From the NCBI GenBank assembly GCA_035560235.1, contig DATMAG010000123.1, forward strand, positions 1 to 44,865: a DNA stretch of 44,865 nt. The letters are read 5' to 3'. The notes beneath the pieces were generated by a model, which ran no database searches, had not been told where the DNA came from, and was given only the letters and a program-made list of their open reading frames with translations. A program made the translations under genes and the position numbers. The stretch's first letter is position 1, and the number at the start of each line of letters is the position of its first letter. The DNA comes from DASRDU01 sp035560235. GTDB lineage: Bacteria; Acidobacteriota; Blastocatellia; RBC074. Below, one piece after another: positions 34,089-42,896 of this stretch.

Positions 34089-35375
34089 ATGACCTGGAAT
34101 CACTATCGTCCGCTTGCCGAATCCGATCCTGAAATCGCCGCCGCCATTCAGAACGAAACGCGCCGCCAGCACGAAGGTCTCGAACTGATCGCGTCAGAAA
34201 ACTTCGTCTCTGAAGCCGTGCTTGAAGCCGCCGGTTCCGTCTTTACGAACAAGTACGCCGAAGGCTATCCGGGCAAACGTTATTACGGCGGCTGTGAATT
34301 TACTGATGTCGTCGAACGCCTGGCGATTGAGCGCGCCAAAGAACTCTTCGGCTGTGAACACGTCAATGTGCAGCCGCATTCCGGCTCGCAGGCGAATATG
34401 GCTGTCTATCTGTCGGCGCTCAATTACGGCGACACGGTGCTCGGCTTCAACCTCTCGCACGGCGGCCATCTGACGCACGGTCATCCGCTTAACTTTTCGG
34501 GCAAGAGCTACAGGATCGTGCAGTACGGCGTCAGGCAGAGCGATGAGACACTTGATTACGACGCGATGGAACAACTCGTCGCCGAACACAAACCGAAACT
34601 GGTGCTGTGCGGCGCGTCAGCCTATTCGCGCATCATTGATTTTGAGCGCATCGCTGAGATCGCGCACAGGGGCGGCGCGCTCGTGATGGCCGACATCGCG
34701 CACATCGCCGGACTCGTTGTTGCCGGTCTGCATCCGTCGCCCGTTCCGCATATGGATTTCGTCACCACAACGACGCACAAAACCCTGCGCGGCCCGCGCG
34801 CCGGCATTGTGATGTGCCGGGAGCAGTTTGCCAAAGACATTGATCGCACCGTCTTCCCCGGCATTCAGGGCGGCCCGCTCGTGCACATCATCGCGGCCAA
34901 GGCCGTCGCCTTCAGGGAAGCGTTACAGCCCGAATTCAAAGCCTGTCAGCAGCAGATCGTGCGCAACGCGGCGGCGCTGTGCGAAGCCATCAAAGAGGCC
35001 GGTTTCCGCATTGTTTCAGGCGGCACTGACAATCACGTTTTTCTGGTTGATGTGTTCAGCAAAGGCATCACCGGCAAGGTGGCTGAAAAGGCGCTCGACG
35101 CCGCGCACATCACGGTCAACAAGAACACGATTCCCTTCGATACCAATTCACCGATGGTCGGCAGCGGCATTCGCATCGGCACTCCGGCAGTGACGACGCG
35201 CGGCATGAAGGAACCGGAAATGAAAGTGATCGCCGGACTGATTGCCGAAGTCCTCGCCGCACCCGAAGACGAAACAGTACGCCAGCGCGTCGGTGAAAAA
35301 GTGAAGGAACTGACTGCAAAGTTTCCGCTCTATCCGAACCGCCTCGGCCTGGTCGGCGGCGCAAGCGCTGACTGA
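34089..35375 (+). CDS. glyA: Serine hydroxymethyltransferase
   Basis: 428 residues from the ATG at 34089 (AAAGG upstream); a TTG nine bases earlier is a less likely start. It converts serine and tetrahydrofolate to glycine and 5,10-methylene-THF using PLP. Diagnostic stretches are LELIASENFVSEAVLEAAGS, TNKYAEGYPGKRYYGGCE, VNVQPHSGSQAN, the Asp/His pair in VMADIAHIAGLV, and the PLP-Lys motif TTTTHKTLRGPR. It follows rpiB in a two-gene operon. The small coiled-coil gene downstream may be co-transcribed, with a hairpin terminator after it. Confidence 0.97.
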   Translation: MTWNHYRPLAESDPEIAAAIQNETRRQHEGLELIASENFVSEAVLEAAGSVFTNKYAEGYPGKRYYGGCEFTDVVERLAIERAKELFGCEHVNVQPHSGSQANMAVYLSALNYGDTVLGFNLSHGGHLTHGHPLNFSGKSYRIVQYGVRQSDETLDYDAMEQLVAEHKPKLVLCGASAYSRIIDFERIAEIAHRGGALVMADIAHIAGLVVAGLHPSPVPHMDFVTTTTHKTLRGPRAGIVMCREQFAKDIDRTVFPGIQGGPLVHIIAAKAVAFREALQPEFKACQQQIVRNAAALCEAIKEAGFRIVSGGTDNHVFLVDVFSKGITGKVAEKALDAAHITVNKNTIPFDTNSPMVGSGIRIGTPAVTTRGMKEPEMKVIAGLIAEVLAAPEDETVRQRVGEKVKELTAKFPLYPNRLGLVGGASAD

Positions 35376-35394
35376 TGGAAAGGAGATCAGTGTG

Positions 35395-35742
35395 ATGACT
35401 GACGAAGAACTGAGAGACAGGTTCGAGCAGATTTCTGTTGATCTGACGCTGTTGAAGGAAATCTCAACGACTCACAGTCAGTTGCTTGAAAAGCTGGTTG
35501 AATCGCAGATCCAGACTGATGAGTGGCTGGAGAGGCTGGCGCAGGTACAGTTTCGCACGGAGGAAAAACTGGAGAAACTGACTGAGGCACAGATCAGAAG
35601 TGATGAGAAACTGGAGAAACTGGCTGAGGCGCAATTCCGCGCTGACGGAAGAACTGAACGGCTGGAAGCGTCAGTTCAGAAGCTTTCAGACACGGTTGAT
35701 CGTTATCTGAATTCGCGCTTCAACGGCAACGGACAGGAGTAA
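35395..35742 (+). CDS. Small coiled-coil repeat protein (115 aa)
   Basis: The ATG at 35395 has AAGGAG nine bases upstream. The protein is highly charged and built from heptad-like units of about 14-15 residues: LERLAQVQFRTEE, KLEKLTEAQIRSDE, KLEKLAEAQFRADG. The internal similarity is also visible in the DNA. It is probably a soluble oligomeric coiled coil. I do not recognise a specific function. It follows glyA after 19 bases and ends 25 bases before a bidirectional terminator. Confidence 0.7.
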   Translation: MTDEELRDRFEQISVDLTLLKEISTTHSQLLEKLVESQIQTDEWLERLAQVQFRTEEKLEKLTEAQIRSDEKLEKLAEAQFRADGRTERLEASVQKLSDTVDRYLNSRFNGNGQE

Positions 35743-35767
35743 GCCTGCAGATTCAGCCTGAAATGCG

Positions 35768-35797
35768 AAAGCCCTGAGATGAATGTCTCAGGGCTTT
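35768..35797. terminator. Bidirectional intrinsic terminator
   Basis: AAAGCCCTGAGA and TCTCAGGGCTTT pair over 12 bases around a 6-base loop with a T-run on the plus-strand side and A/T pairs on the other. It separates the convergent coiled-coil gene and dapA-like gene. The stop codon of the latter lies inside the hairpin. Confidence 0.85.
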
Positions 35798-36936
35798 TCT
35801 GTTGGGCGGCAGGTGCGCCATTGACCTGTATTGACGCGCTTCCACTCGTCCCGCCAGGCCGCGTAGCCGTTGCGGAATTGAAGTCTGTCCTCATCGCTGA
35901 GCGCGGGCGTCCCCTTTGCCACCAGACTGCCTGAAATCACGCCGTCGAGTTCGAGCGCATACTTGAGACAGGCGATCATCCTGCCGGTGTACTGGCTCGT
36001 TCCGGCGCGACCAAAGAATGTGCGCGCTTCAAAACCGGCACACAGGTCGCGGTACTGATTCATCAGTTCTTCATCGCCCGCCCAGCAGACGCGCCACGCT
36101 TTCTGCCATTCACGCGGCAGCACATTGCCCGGCCCTGACACCACGCCAATCGGCAGCGTGTGATTCATCAGCCATTCATTCCATCCGGTCTGCAACCGGC
36201 CAGTGAATCCGCGTCGCGGACGAAACCAGTCAAAGATCAGCATCGCATTGCCGATGTAAATGCCGAACTCGCCCGGCTGTTTGAAATGCAGCGCGGCCTT
36301 TGTGTAGTTACCCAGCACCTGCCGCGAAGCCGAAACCTTGATGCCGCAAATCCAGGGCAGGCGGCTCAACTCCTTGACGATGCGCGTGCGAATGTGCGCC
36401 GTGCGCCCCGGCGCATTGATGTCGGCATTGTCATAAAGAAAGACCGGCAGCGGCTGCCGCGCCGTTTCAATCCGCTCAGTCATCTCGCGGTGAAAGAAAC
36501 GCACGATCTCGTTTTCATCAAGATCAGTCATCGCCAGCGGCGCAATCACTGCGGCATCCGCGCCAAGCTGAATCGCCGCATCCAGATTGTCCAGCACTTC
36601 GCGCCGCGCGAGTCCATTGACGCCGACCCAGACTTCAACTGAATGCGGAGCGCGGAATGCGGAGTGCGGAATGCTGGTTGTGCCGTTCTCTGTGATGAAC
36701 TGCGCATTGATCTGTCTGACTTCATCAACGGCTATCGCCATCAGCCGCTGCCGTTCGCTGTTGGCAAGACGGTTCCATTCTCCGGTCGTGCCGTTGGCAA
36801 AGATCACGTCAGCGCCAAAGCCGTGCTGAATAACGTGGCGAAAGACGCGCCGCTGATCTGATTCGATGACGCGCCCGGCATCATCAACCACAGTAATGGT
36901 CGGAACGTTGAGGCCCTTGCGGGGAGTGAAGTGCAT
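35788..36936 (-). CDS. Dihydrodipicolinate synthase-family protein with an in-frame repeat insertion
   Basis: 382 residues, longer than typical DapA (about 290-300). The class I aldolase fold is indicated by the substrate loop FANGTTGEWNRLANSERQRL, the Tyr in LPVFLYDNADI and the Schiff-base Lys in CGIKVSA. Members cleave or form C-C bonds with pyruvate or related keto acids. The divergent length suggests an aldolase/hydratase-type role rather than true lysine synthesis. A 12-codon insertion (SIPHSAFRAPHS) derives from a GC-rich repeat at 36641-36674. The ATG at 36936 has no ribosome site: the gap back to rsmB is a simple repeat. It may be translated by coupling to rsmB or poorly. Confidence 0.78.
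   Translation of the reverse strand: MHFTPRKGLNVPTITVVDDAGRVIESDQRRVFRHVIQHGFGADVIFANGTTGEWNRLANSERQRLMAIAVDEVRQINAQFITENGTTSIPHSAFRAPHSVEVWVGVNGLARREVLDNLDAAIQLGADAAVIAPLAMTDLDENEIVRFFHREMTERIETARQPLPVFLYDNADINAPGRTAHIRTRIVKELSRLPWICGIKVSASRQVLGNYTKAALHFKQPGEFGIYIGNAMLIFDWFRPRRGFTGRLQTGWNEWLMNHTLPIGVVSGPGNVLPREWQKAWRVCWAGDEELMNQYRDLCAGFEARTFFGRAGTSQYTGRMIACLKYALELDGVISGSLVAKGTPALSDEDRLQFRNGYAAWRDEWKRVNTGQWRTCRPTEKP
36641..36674 (-). repeat. GCGGAATGCGGAGT-type repeat inserted in the dapA-like gene
   Basis: On the plus strand GAATGCGGAG, CGCGGAATGC, GGAGTGCGGAATGC run together as imperfect 7- to 10-base units. The stretch is in frame and adds SIPHSAFRAPHS between the ITENGTT and VEVWVGVNG segments, where DapA family members have a short loop. 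Confidence 0.8.
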
Positions 36937-36940
36937 TGGG

Positions 36941-36990
36941 AAATCTCAAATTTCAAATCTGCAATCTCAAATTTCAAATCTCAAATCTCT
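36941..36990. repeat. AAATTTGAGATT simple repeat filling the rsmB-dapA gap
   Basis: On the plus strand AAATCTCAAATTTC is followed by AAATCTGCAATCTC, AAATTTCAAATCTC and AAATCTCT. The repeat abuts the rsmB stop codon (36991-36993) and ends four bases before the dapA-like ATG, so it replaces any native intergenic sequence. Confidence 0.88.
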
Positions 36991-38364
36991 TCATCTTCGT
37001 TTCCACAGCACACAGACAAAGAAACATTCAGCCCCGTGCCGGTGCGTGAAGGTACGCGCGCCACTGGCGGCTGTCAACAGGCCCGCCGGATCAACGCCGA
37101 GTTCAGTCAGCCGTTCACGCGTGACATCGCGGTATTGCGAATGTTCGCGGCGAAACCAGGCGATCACTTCCTCGCCTTCTTCAGGTTCGGTCGAGCAGAC
37201 CGAATAAGTCAGCAGACCTCCGGGCCGCAACGCGCTGTCAGCGTTCACAATCAGTCGCCTTTGCAGTTCAGCGAGCTGCTGAATCCTCGTTTCATTCATT
37301 CGCCATTTGATTTCAGGATGTCGCTGCAATGTGCCGAGGCCCGAACACGGCGCATCGAGCAGCACGGCATCGAAACTCTGATCCGCAAACGGCAGCGCAC
37401 AGGTCGCGTCAAGCTGAATCAGAGCAGGCGCGCCGATGCCTGCCCCGCGAGCAAGCTGTCGCATCGTGCGCAGGCGATGCAGGTGCAGGTCGCCGCCGAC
37501 AATGAATGTCCCCGCAGGCAGCAGCGTTGCCATCAGTGTCGTTTTGCTGCCCGGCGCAGCGCACAGATCAAGCACTCTGGCCGGGCGTTCATCCGCTCTT
37601 TTTTCAGCCGCGAGATGCGCGACGAGTTGCGAGGCTTCGTCCTGAAACCAGATCCAGCCTTCACGCACCGGCTCGGCATTCACTGACAGGCTGCCGCTTT
37701 CAACGACGACAGCGCCCGGCGTCAGCGCGGATTCACTGATCGTGACGTTGTGTTCAGCGAGCCACTGCCGCGTGGTTTCGATGGCAGCGCGCTGCGGATT
37801 GAAGCGAAACGCCGTGCGCGGAGTTGAATTGTTGCTGAGCGCCAGCGCGCGCGCTTCATCTGCGCCGAACCTGCTGCTCCAGCGTTCAAGCAGCCACGCG
37901 GGATGCGAAGTCTCAACGCTCAGCCGTGTCAGCGGATCAGTGATTGTCTGAATCAGATCAGCAGCCGCTGAATGCCCGGCGCGTTGCACAGCGCGCAGCA
38001 CGGCATTGACCATCGGCGCGGCGCTCTGAAGCTTGTGTGCCCTGACCAGATTGACCGCTTCATTGATGGCGGCGTGCGCGGGAATGCGCGAGAGAAACTG
38101 AAGCTGATAAATCCCCAGGCGCAGCGCAATCAGCGCTGCCCGATCAAGACGGCTGAGTTTGCGGCGGGAGAAATGTTCGATCAGAAAATCGAGCTGCAAC
38201 TGCCAGCGCAGCACGCCCAGCACCAGTTCCTGCGCGAGCGCGTGATCTTCACGCGCAAGTTCAGCGCAGCGCGCTGAAGCCAGCAGGTTCCCGGCGTAAG
38301 CATCTTCGGCGGCGACGCGCTCAAGAATCTCAAACGCGGCGCGTCGCGCTGGCGCAACTTTCAT
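36991..38364 (-). CDS. rsmB: 16S rRNA (cytosine-967-C5)-methyltransferase
   Basis: 457 residues. The NusB-like N-terminal domain (RRAAFEILERVAAEDAYAGN to about 150) and the RsmB/NSUN Rossmann methyltransferase domain are both present. Catalytic motifs are LDLCAAPGSKTTLMA (SAM-binding), LLDAPCSGLGTLQRHPEIKW (motif IV Cys) and YSVCSTEPEE (motif VI Cys). It methylates C967 of 16S rRNA. The ATG overlaps the fmt stop by four bases (ATGA), the common fmt-rsmB coupling. Downstream the dapA-like gene begins after 54 bases of simple repeat. Confidence 0.94.
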   Translation of the reverse strand: MKVAPARRAAFEILERVAAEDAYAGNLLASARCAELAREDHALAQELVLGVLRWQLQLDFLIEHFSRRKLSRLDRAALIALRLGIYQLQFLSRIPAHAAINEAVNLVRAHKLQSAAPMVNAVLRAVQRAGHSAAADLIQTITDPLTRLSVETSHPAWLLERWSSRFGADEARALALSNNSTPRTAFRFNPQRAAIETTRQWLAEHNVTISESALTPGAVVVESGSLSVNAEPVREGWIWFQDEASQLVAHLAAEKRADERPARVLDLCAAPGSKTTLMATLLPAGTFIVGGDLHLHRLRTMRQLARGAGIGAPALIQLDATCALPFADQSFDAVLLDAPCSGLGTLQRHPEIKWRMNETRIQQLAELQRRLIVNADSALRPGGLLTYSVCSTEPEEGEEVIAWFRREHSQYRDVTRERLTELGVDPAGLLTAASGARTFTHRHGAECFFVCVLWKRR

Positions 38365-39299
38365 CCCAGCTTCACTCCGACCGTCAGTTTTGCGCCGTTC
38401 AGAAAATCACGCGCCGACATCACGCGCCTGCCTGCGGGCTGCGCTTCAGTGATTCGCAACTGAGTTGAATGGCCGCAGGCAACGGCAAAACTGTCTTTGC
38501 TGATTTCAACGACTGTGCCGGGCGCGGCGTTCGTGGCCGACGCTTCAGCCACTGCGCTGATGATTTCAAGCCGCTGACCGTCATGAAAAGTGTAGCAGCC
38601 CGGAAACGGCGTGAAGCCGCGCAGCCGGTTGCGAATTTCATTTGCCGCAAGCGACCAGTCAACCTGCCCGTCCTCGCGTTTGAGAATCGGCGCATAAGTC
38701 GCCTCGTCGTTGTTCTGAGGCACGGGTTTCAATTCGCCGCGTTCGAGTTTCGCCAGAGCTTCGATCAGCAGTTCAGCTCCGAGTTCAGCCAGCCGCGCAG
38801 TCAGTTCCGGCGCGGTTTCATTTTCGCCAATCGCCAGCTTGCCAGTCAGCAGCATCGGCCCTGTGTCCAGGCCTTCGTCCATCTGCATAATCGTCACGCC
38901 GGTTTCCGTTTCGCCGCGCGCAATCGCCCAGTTGATCGGCGCGGCTCCGCGATATTTCGGCAGCAGCGATGAATGCACATTGATGCAGCCGAGTCGCGGC
39001 GCGGCAAGCATCCACGCAGGCAGAATCCGGCCATAAGCCGCAACCGTCACGGCATCAGCTTCTGCGAGCAGCGGTTCAAGTTCAGCGCGGGTTTCAGGAG
39101 TTTTGAGTCTGACCGGTTGCAGCACCGTCAGGTTGTGCTGCTGCGCCAGCGCCTTGACGGGCGGCGGCGTGATGATCTGTCTGCGCCCGACCGGCTTGTC
39201 GGGCTGCGTGAAGACTGCTTTGATCGTATGTCCCGCTTCGATCAGTTTGCGCAGCGATGGCACGGCGAATTCGGGCGTGCCCATAAAAATCAGATTCAT
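38361..39299 (-). CDS. fmt: Methionyl-tRNA formyltransferase
   Basis: 312 residues, the usual length. It formylates the initiator Met-tRNA with 10-formyl-THF. Motifs include FMGTPEFAVPSLRKL, the folate/catalytic loop CINVHSSLLPKYRGAAPINW (Asn-His...), GETETGVTIMQMDEGLDTGP with the catalytic Asp, and a C-terminal OB-fold. It overlaps rsmB by four bases downstream and starts five bases after the stop of a 112-residue gene. The peptide deformylase gene lies just upstream of that, so the formyl-Met cycle genes are grouped. Confidence 0.96.
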   Translation of the reverse strand: MNLIFMGTPEFAVPSLRKLIEAGHTIKAVFTQPDKPVGRRQIITPPPVKALAQQHNLTVLQPVRLKTPETRAELEPLLAEADAVTVAAYGRILPAWMLAAPRLGCINVHSSLLPKYRGAAPINWAIARGETETGVTIMQMDEGLDTGPMLLTGKLAIGENETAPELTARLAELGAELLIEALAKLERGELKPVPQNNDEATYAPILKREDGQVDWSLAANEIRNRLRGFTPFPGCYTFHDGQRLEIISAVAEASATNAAPGTVVEISKDSFAVACGHSTQLRITEAQPAGRRVMSARDFLNGAKLTVGVKLG

Positions 39300-39304
39300 A
39301 GTGG

Positions 39305-39643
39305 TCAGTCTGCGAGCAATGGTTCCGGCCTGATGTTCTCGAACATATCCTGCTGCCGCAGCGCTTCGGCAAGCGCCACGGCCTTGCGCTCAGTCAGCGG
39401 ATGCTGCGCGTCAGTGCTGGTAATCATAAACACGCCCGGCTCAAGCTGCTCAATGCCGAGATGGCCGAGCATCACGCCAGGCACGACGGCAATCGAATCC
39501 ATCTGATGCACGCGAAAGCGGCCCGTCCGCTCAGTCCATTCTTCAATAAACGGATCGAGCAGCGCATGCCGCGCTTCATTGTCTGTGGCATAGCTGCCTT
39601 CAACGATCAGACAGTAAGGTTCGTTGCGATACTTCTTTTTCAT
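39305..39643 (-). CDS. Hypothetical protein between def and fmt (112 aa)
   Basis: The product starts MKKKYRNEPYCLIVEGSY and is soluble and acidic toward the C-terminus. It looks like a small alpha/beta domain: CLIVEGSYATDNEARHALLD, WTERTGRFRVHQMDSIAVVP, LEPGVFMITSTD, then KAVALAEALRQQDM. No known motif was recognised. It is five bases ahead of fmt on the same strand and 107 bases after def. A hairpin with a T-run sits between def and this gene. Position suggests a link to translation initiation or protein maturation, but that is only context. Confidence 0.7.
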   Translation of the reverse strand: MKKKYRNEPYCLIVEGSYATDNEARHALLDPFIEEWTERTGRFRVHQMDSIAVVPGVMLGHLGIEQLEPGVFMITSTDAQHPLTERKAVALAEALRQQDMFENIRPEPLLAD

Positions 39644-39689
39644 GATCGAACCTGCGGAATCTCAAATTGTGCGGTGACAACACAGACGC

Positions 39690-39725
39690 AAAAGGCACAG
39701 GAAAAATCTGCGCTCTTCCTGTGCC
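39690..39725 (-). terminator. Intrinsic terminator downstream of def
   Basis: On the minus strand GGCACAGGAA and TTCCTGTGCC pair perfectly around a 12-base loop and are followed by TTTT. It lies 25 bases after the def stop and before the 112-residue gene. Confidence 0.72.
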
Positions 39726-39750
39726 CTGACATTTCGGACTGTCAGATTCT

Positions 39751-40263
39751 TCATTCCCACTCGCCCAGCCTGATCTTCTTTCTGATTTTGCGGTTGATCA
39801 GGTCGCGTTTGAAGGGGCTGAGTTTTTCGATGAAGACTCTGCCGTTGATGTGATCGTTTTCGTGCAGCACGCAGCGGGCGCCGAGGCCGGAAACTTCAAA
39901 GGTAATCTCTTTGCCGTTGATGTCCAGAGCCTGGACGGTGACGATTTCGGGGCGTTCGACTTCAAAGTAAATGCCGGGGAAGCTCAGGCAGCCTTCCTCG
40001 CTGATGACGCTGCCTTTGGTTTCGACGATCTGCGGGTTGATGACGACGATGCGATCCTTTGATTCTTTGCCTCCGCTGACGTCCATCACGAACAGCTTTT
40101 TTGATAACGCCACCTGTGGCGCGGCCAGGCCGACGCCTTTGGCTTCGTACATCGTTTCGAACATCTCGTCCACGAACTTTGCGAGCTGTCCGTCAATCCT
40201 GGTGACCTCTTCGCCTTCCTTTTGCAGCACCGGGTCACCGTATTTCACTATCTTCAGCGTCAT
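39751..40263 (-). CDS. def: Peptide deformylase
   Basis: 170 residues. It removes the N-formyl group of nascent proteins using an Fe/Zn ion. All three motifs are present: GVGLAAPQV (motif 1), EEGCLSFPG with the metal-ligand Cys (motif 2) and HENDHINGRVF with the HExxH metal site (motif 3). Its opening LKIVKYGDPVLQ is standard. It starts nine bases after aroC on the same strand, so the two are co-transcribed. A terminator hairpin follows it. Confidence 0.97.
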   Translation of the reverse strand: MTLKIVKYGDPVLQKEGEEVTRIDGQLAKFVDEMFETMYEAKGVGLAAPQVALSKKLFVMDVSGGKESKDRIVVINPQIVETKGSVISEEGCLSFPGIYFEVERPEIVTVQALDINGKEITFEVSGLGARCVLHENDHINGRVFIEKLSPFKRDLINRKIRKKIRLGEWE

Positions 40264-40272
40264 AACATCCTT

Positions 40273-41445
40273 TCAGTATTCCGCGATCTGCTGTTTGTAG
40301 CCCGCAAAGTTGCGCTGCATCTCTCTGAGCGAGTCGCCGCCGAACTTTTCACGCATCGCGCGGGCCAGCACTATCGCCACCATCGCTTCACCGATCACGC
40401 CTGCCGCCGGAACTGCCGTTACGTCCGAGCGTTCAAAATCAGATTCCATCGGCTCCTTCGTCTCGATGTGAACGCTGCGCAGCCGCTTTTTCAATGTCGC
40501 AATCGGTTTCAGGTAGCCTCTCACGCGCAACTCTTCGCCATTGGTCATTCCGCCTTCGGTGCCGCCGGCGCGGTTTGAAGTGCGATTGAAGCTGTGTTCA
40601 TCGGGATTGTAAACGATTTCATCATGCACTTGCGAGCCTGGCCTCAGCGCGTTGATTACGCCTTCGCCAATTTCGACGGCCTTGACCGCGTGAATGGACA
40701 TCACGGCCTGCGCCAGTTGCCCGTCGAGCTTCGATGACCAGCTTGTGTGTGAACCGAGGCCGGGCACGCAGCCCTTTGCGACAACCTCAAAGACGCCGCC
40801 GAGCGTGTCGCCTTCCTGCGCGGCCTGGTCAATGCGCCCGACCATAATCTTCTCAACCTCCTTGTCAGCGACGCGCAGCACATCATCATCATAAATCGCC
40901 CTGATCGCATCCCAGGCGATTTCATTTCCGGCCAGTGTGATTTCACCGAGCGCGATGACGTGGCTGGCGATCAGCGTGTCGAATTCGCGCAGCAGCAGCT
41001 TGGCAAAAGCCCCGACCGCCACGCGCATCGTCGTTTCGCGGGCGCTCGCGCGTTCGAGAATATCGCGCAAATCGCGCCGGTCGTATTTCATCCCACCAGC
41101 CAGATCAGCGTGACCAGGACGCGGACGAATCACTTTGCGGTCGCGTTCAGGCGGCTGCGCGAGCGATTCGACGGCCATCACCTCCTGCCAGTTTTTGAAA
41201 TCACGATTCTCAACCAGGATGGCAATAGGTGAACCGAGCGTTTCGCCGTGCCTGACGCCTGAGAGAATCTGCACCGTGTCGGTTTCAATTTTCATGCGCC
41301 CGCCGCGCCCGTAACCCTGCTGCCGCCGCCACAGTTCGTGATTGATGAAATCAATGTTGACAGGCAGCCCGGCGGGCAGTCCTTCGATGGTGGCGACAAG
41401 AGCGCGACCGTGTGATTCTCCGGCAGTGGTGAAAGTGAAGTTCAT
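40273..41445 (-). CDS. aroC: Chorismate synthase
   Basis: 390 residues from the ATG at 41445. It converts EPSP to chorismate, the last shikimate step, with reduced FMN. Signatures are GESHGRALVATIEGLPAGLP, GYGRGGRMKIE, the FMN/EPSP-binding RPGHADLAGGMKYDRRDLRD and, later, SNRAGGTEGGMTNGE. The length matches the longer, Gram-positive-like and Acidobacterial form. It is followed by def. The ribosome site is not strong and the 54-base region around the start is ordinary. Confidence 0.97.
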   Translation of the reverse strand: MNFTFTTAGESHGRALVATIEGLPAGLPVNIDFINHELWRRQQGYGRGGRMKIETDTVQILSGVRHGETLGSPIAILVENRDFKNWQEVMAVESLAQPPERDRKVIRPRPGHADLAGGMKYDRRDLRDILERASARETTMRVAVGAFAKLLLREFDTLIASHVIALGEITLAGNEIAWDAIRAIYDDDVLRVADKEVEKIMVGRIDQAAQEGDTLGGVFEVVAKGCVPGLGSHTSWSSKLDGQLAQAVMSIHAVKAVEIGEGVINALRPGSQVHDEIVYNPDEHSFNRTSNRAGGTEGGMTNGEELRVRGYLKPIATLKKRLRSVHIETKEPMESDFERSDVTAVPAAGVIGEAMVAIVLARAMREKFGGDSLREMQRNFAGYKQQIAEY

Positions 41446-41685
41446 AAGCAGTCCAATGGAGCTTAGTGACAGCAGCAAACGTAAGTATTGAATGCGAAGT
41501 ATAGAGGTTGTGCCTGAAAGCGGGCAACCGGATGATTTCGCGGCCAGGATTTGCCAGCCTTATCGAATCATCTTCAGCGCAAATGATAATGTCACGCGCA
41601 AGGTTTGAATCGCGGCATTCTTCCGGGCATAATCCCGCCTTCGATCACCGCTCGAAACATTCAGACCACAAAAGGAATCACGACG

Positions 41686-42888
41686 ATGCAGACATCTCCG
41701 TTCAGTCACATCGCACAGGCCCCGCCCGATCCGATCATCGGGCTGACCGAGGCTTTCAATGCCGACACCAGCCAGAACAAAGTCAATCTGGGCGTCGGCG
41801 TCTATCAGGATGCGACGGGCAAAGTGCCGGTGCTGAAAGTTGTCCGCGAAGCCGAGGCACGCTGGCAGGCGCAGGAAGCAACCAAGACTTATATGGGCAT
41901 TGATGGCTTTCCGGCCTTTAATCAGGCGGTGCAGCGGCTGCTCTTTGGCTCTGATTCACAGGTCATTGCCGAAGCTCGTGCCGTCACGGTGCAGGGCATC
42001 GGCGGAACCGGAGCCTTGAAAATCGGCGCCGATTTTCTGAAGCGCTTTCTGCCTGATGCTGAAGTCTGGATCAGCTCGCCAAGCTGGGAAAATCATCAGA
42101 TGCTCTTTACCGCTGCCGGATTCAGGGTCAACAGCTATCCGTATTACGACCCTGAAACGCACGGCCTTGATTTTGGCGGCATGCTGAATGCTCTGAAATC
42201 ACTGCCGACAAACAGCATCGTCGTGCTGCACGCGTGCTGTCACAATCCGACCGGAGTTGATCTGAGCAACGATCAGTGGCGGCTGGTGATTGATGCCTGC
42301 CGCGACAGTCGTCTGATTCCGTTTCTCGACTTTGCCTATCAGGGATTTGGTGACGGGCTGGATGCCGATGCGTTTGCCATTCGCGCCTTTGCCGAAGCGG
42401 GCCTGCCTTGCCTGATTGCCAGTTCGTTCTCGAAGTCGTTTGCCATTTATCGTGAGCGCGTCGGCGCGCTGACGGTGCTGACCGCGAGCGCCGAAGAAGC
42501 GAAGCGCGTGCTGAGTCAGGTCAAGCGCACCATTCGCACCAGCTATTCCAGCCCGCCCTCGCACGGCGCGCAGGTCGTCAATCTGGTGCTCAATGACGCC
42601 GAACTGCGCGCGCAGTGGGAAGTCGAACTGAAGGAGATGCGCGAACGCATTCAGCAGATGCGCGGCAAATTCGTTGATATGCTCCGCGAAAAAGGCGTCG
42701 AGCAGGATTTCAGCTTTATCAAAAATCAGCGCGGGATGTTTTCATTTTCCGGCCTTTCACCCGAAGCCGTGAAAACACTGCGCGAAAAATACAGCCTCTA
42801 CATCGTCGGCAGCGGACGCATCTGCCTGGCGGCGATGAACGACAACAATATCGGTTATATCTGCGGAGCCATCGCTGACGTGTTGTAA
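41686..42888 (+). CDS. Aromatic/aspartate aminotransferase (class I, TyrB/AspC type)
   Basis: 400 residues from the ATG at 41686 with AAAGGAAT upstream. Strongly conserved parts are VNLGVGVYQDATGKVPVLK, TYMGIDGFPAFNQAV, the HACCHNPTGVDL motif, FLDFAYQGFGDGLD, the PLP-Lys region SSFSKSFAIYRERVGAL and RICLAAMNDNN with the substrate-carboxylate Arg. It transfers amino groups between aspartate or aromatic amino acids and 2-oxoglutarate. Whether it is mainly AspC- or TyrB-like cannot be told. Next to aroC (divergent) it would fit aromatic amino acid synthesis. Single-gene unit, followed by a palindromic repeat. Confidence 0.94.
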   Translation: MQTSPFSHIAQAPPDPIIGLTEAFNADTSQNKVNLGVGVYQDATGKVPVLKVVREAEARWQAQEATKTYMGIDGFPAFNQAVQRLLFGSDSQVIAEARAVTVQGIGGTGALKIGADFLKRFLPDAEVWISSPSWENHQMLFTAAGFRVNSYPYYDPETHGLDFGGMLNALKSLPTNSIVVLHACCHNPTGVDLSNDQWRLVIDACRDSRLIPFLDFAYQGFGDGLDADAFAIRAFAEAGLPCLIASSFSKSFAIYRERVGALTVLTASAEEAKRVLSQVKRTIRTSYSSPPSHGAQVVNLVLNDAELRAQWEVELKEMRERIQQMRGKFVDMLREKGVEQDFSFIKNQRGMFSFSGLSPEAVKTLREKYSLYIVGSGRICLAAMNDNNIGYICGAIADVL

Positions 42889-42896
42889 TCATCAGG

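Noticed and set aside
35116..35364. Minus-strand frame inside glyA
   Set aside because: Arg-rich shadow of an essential conserved gene.
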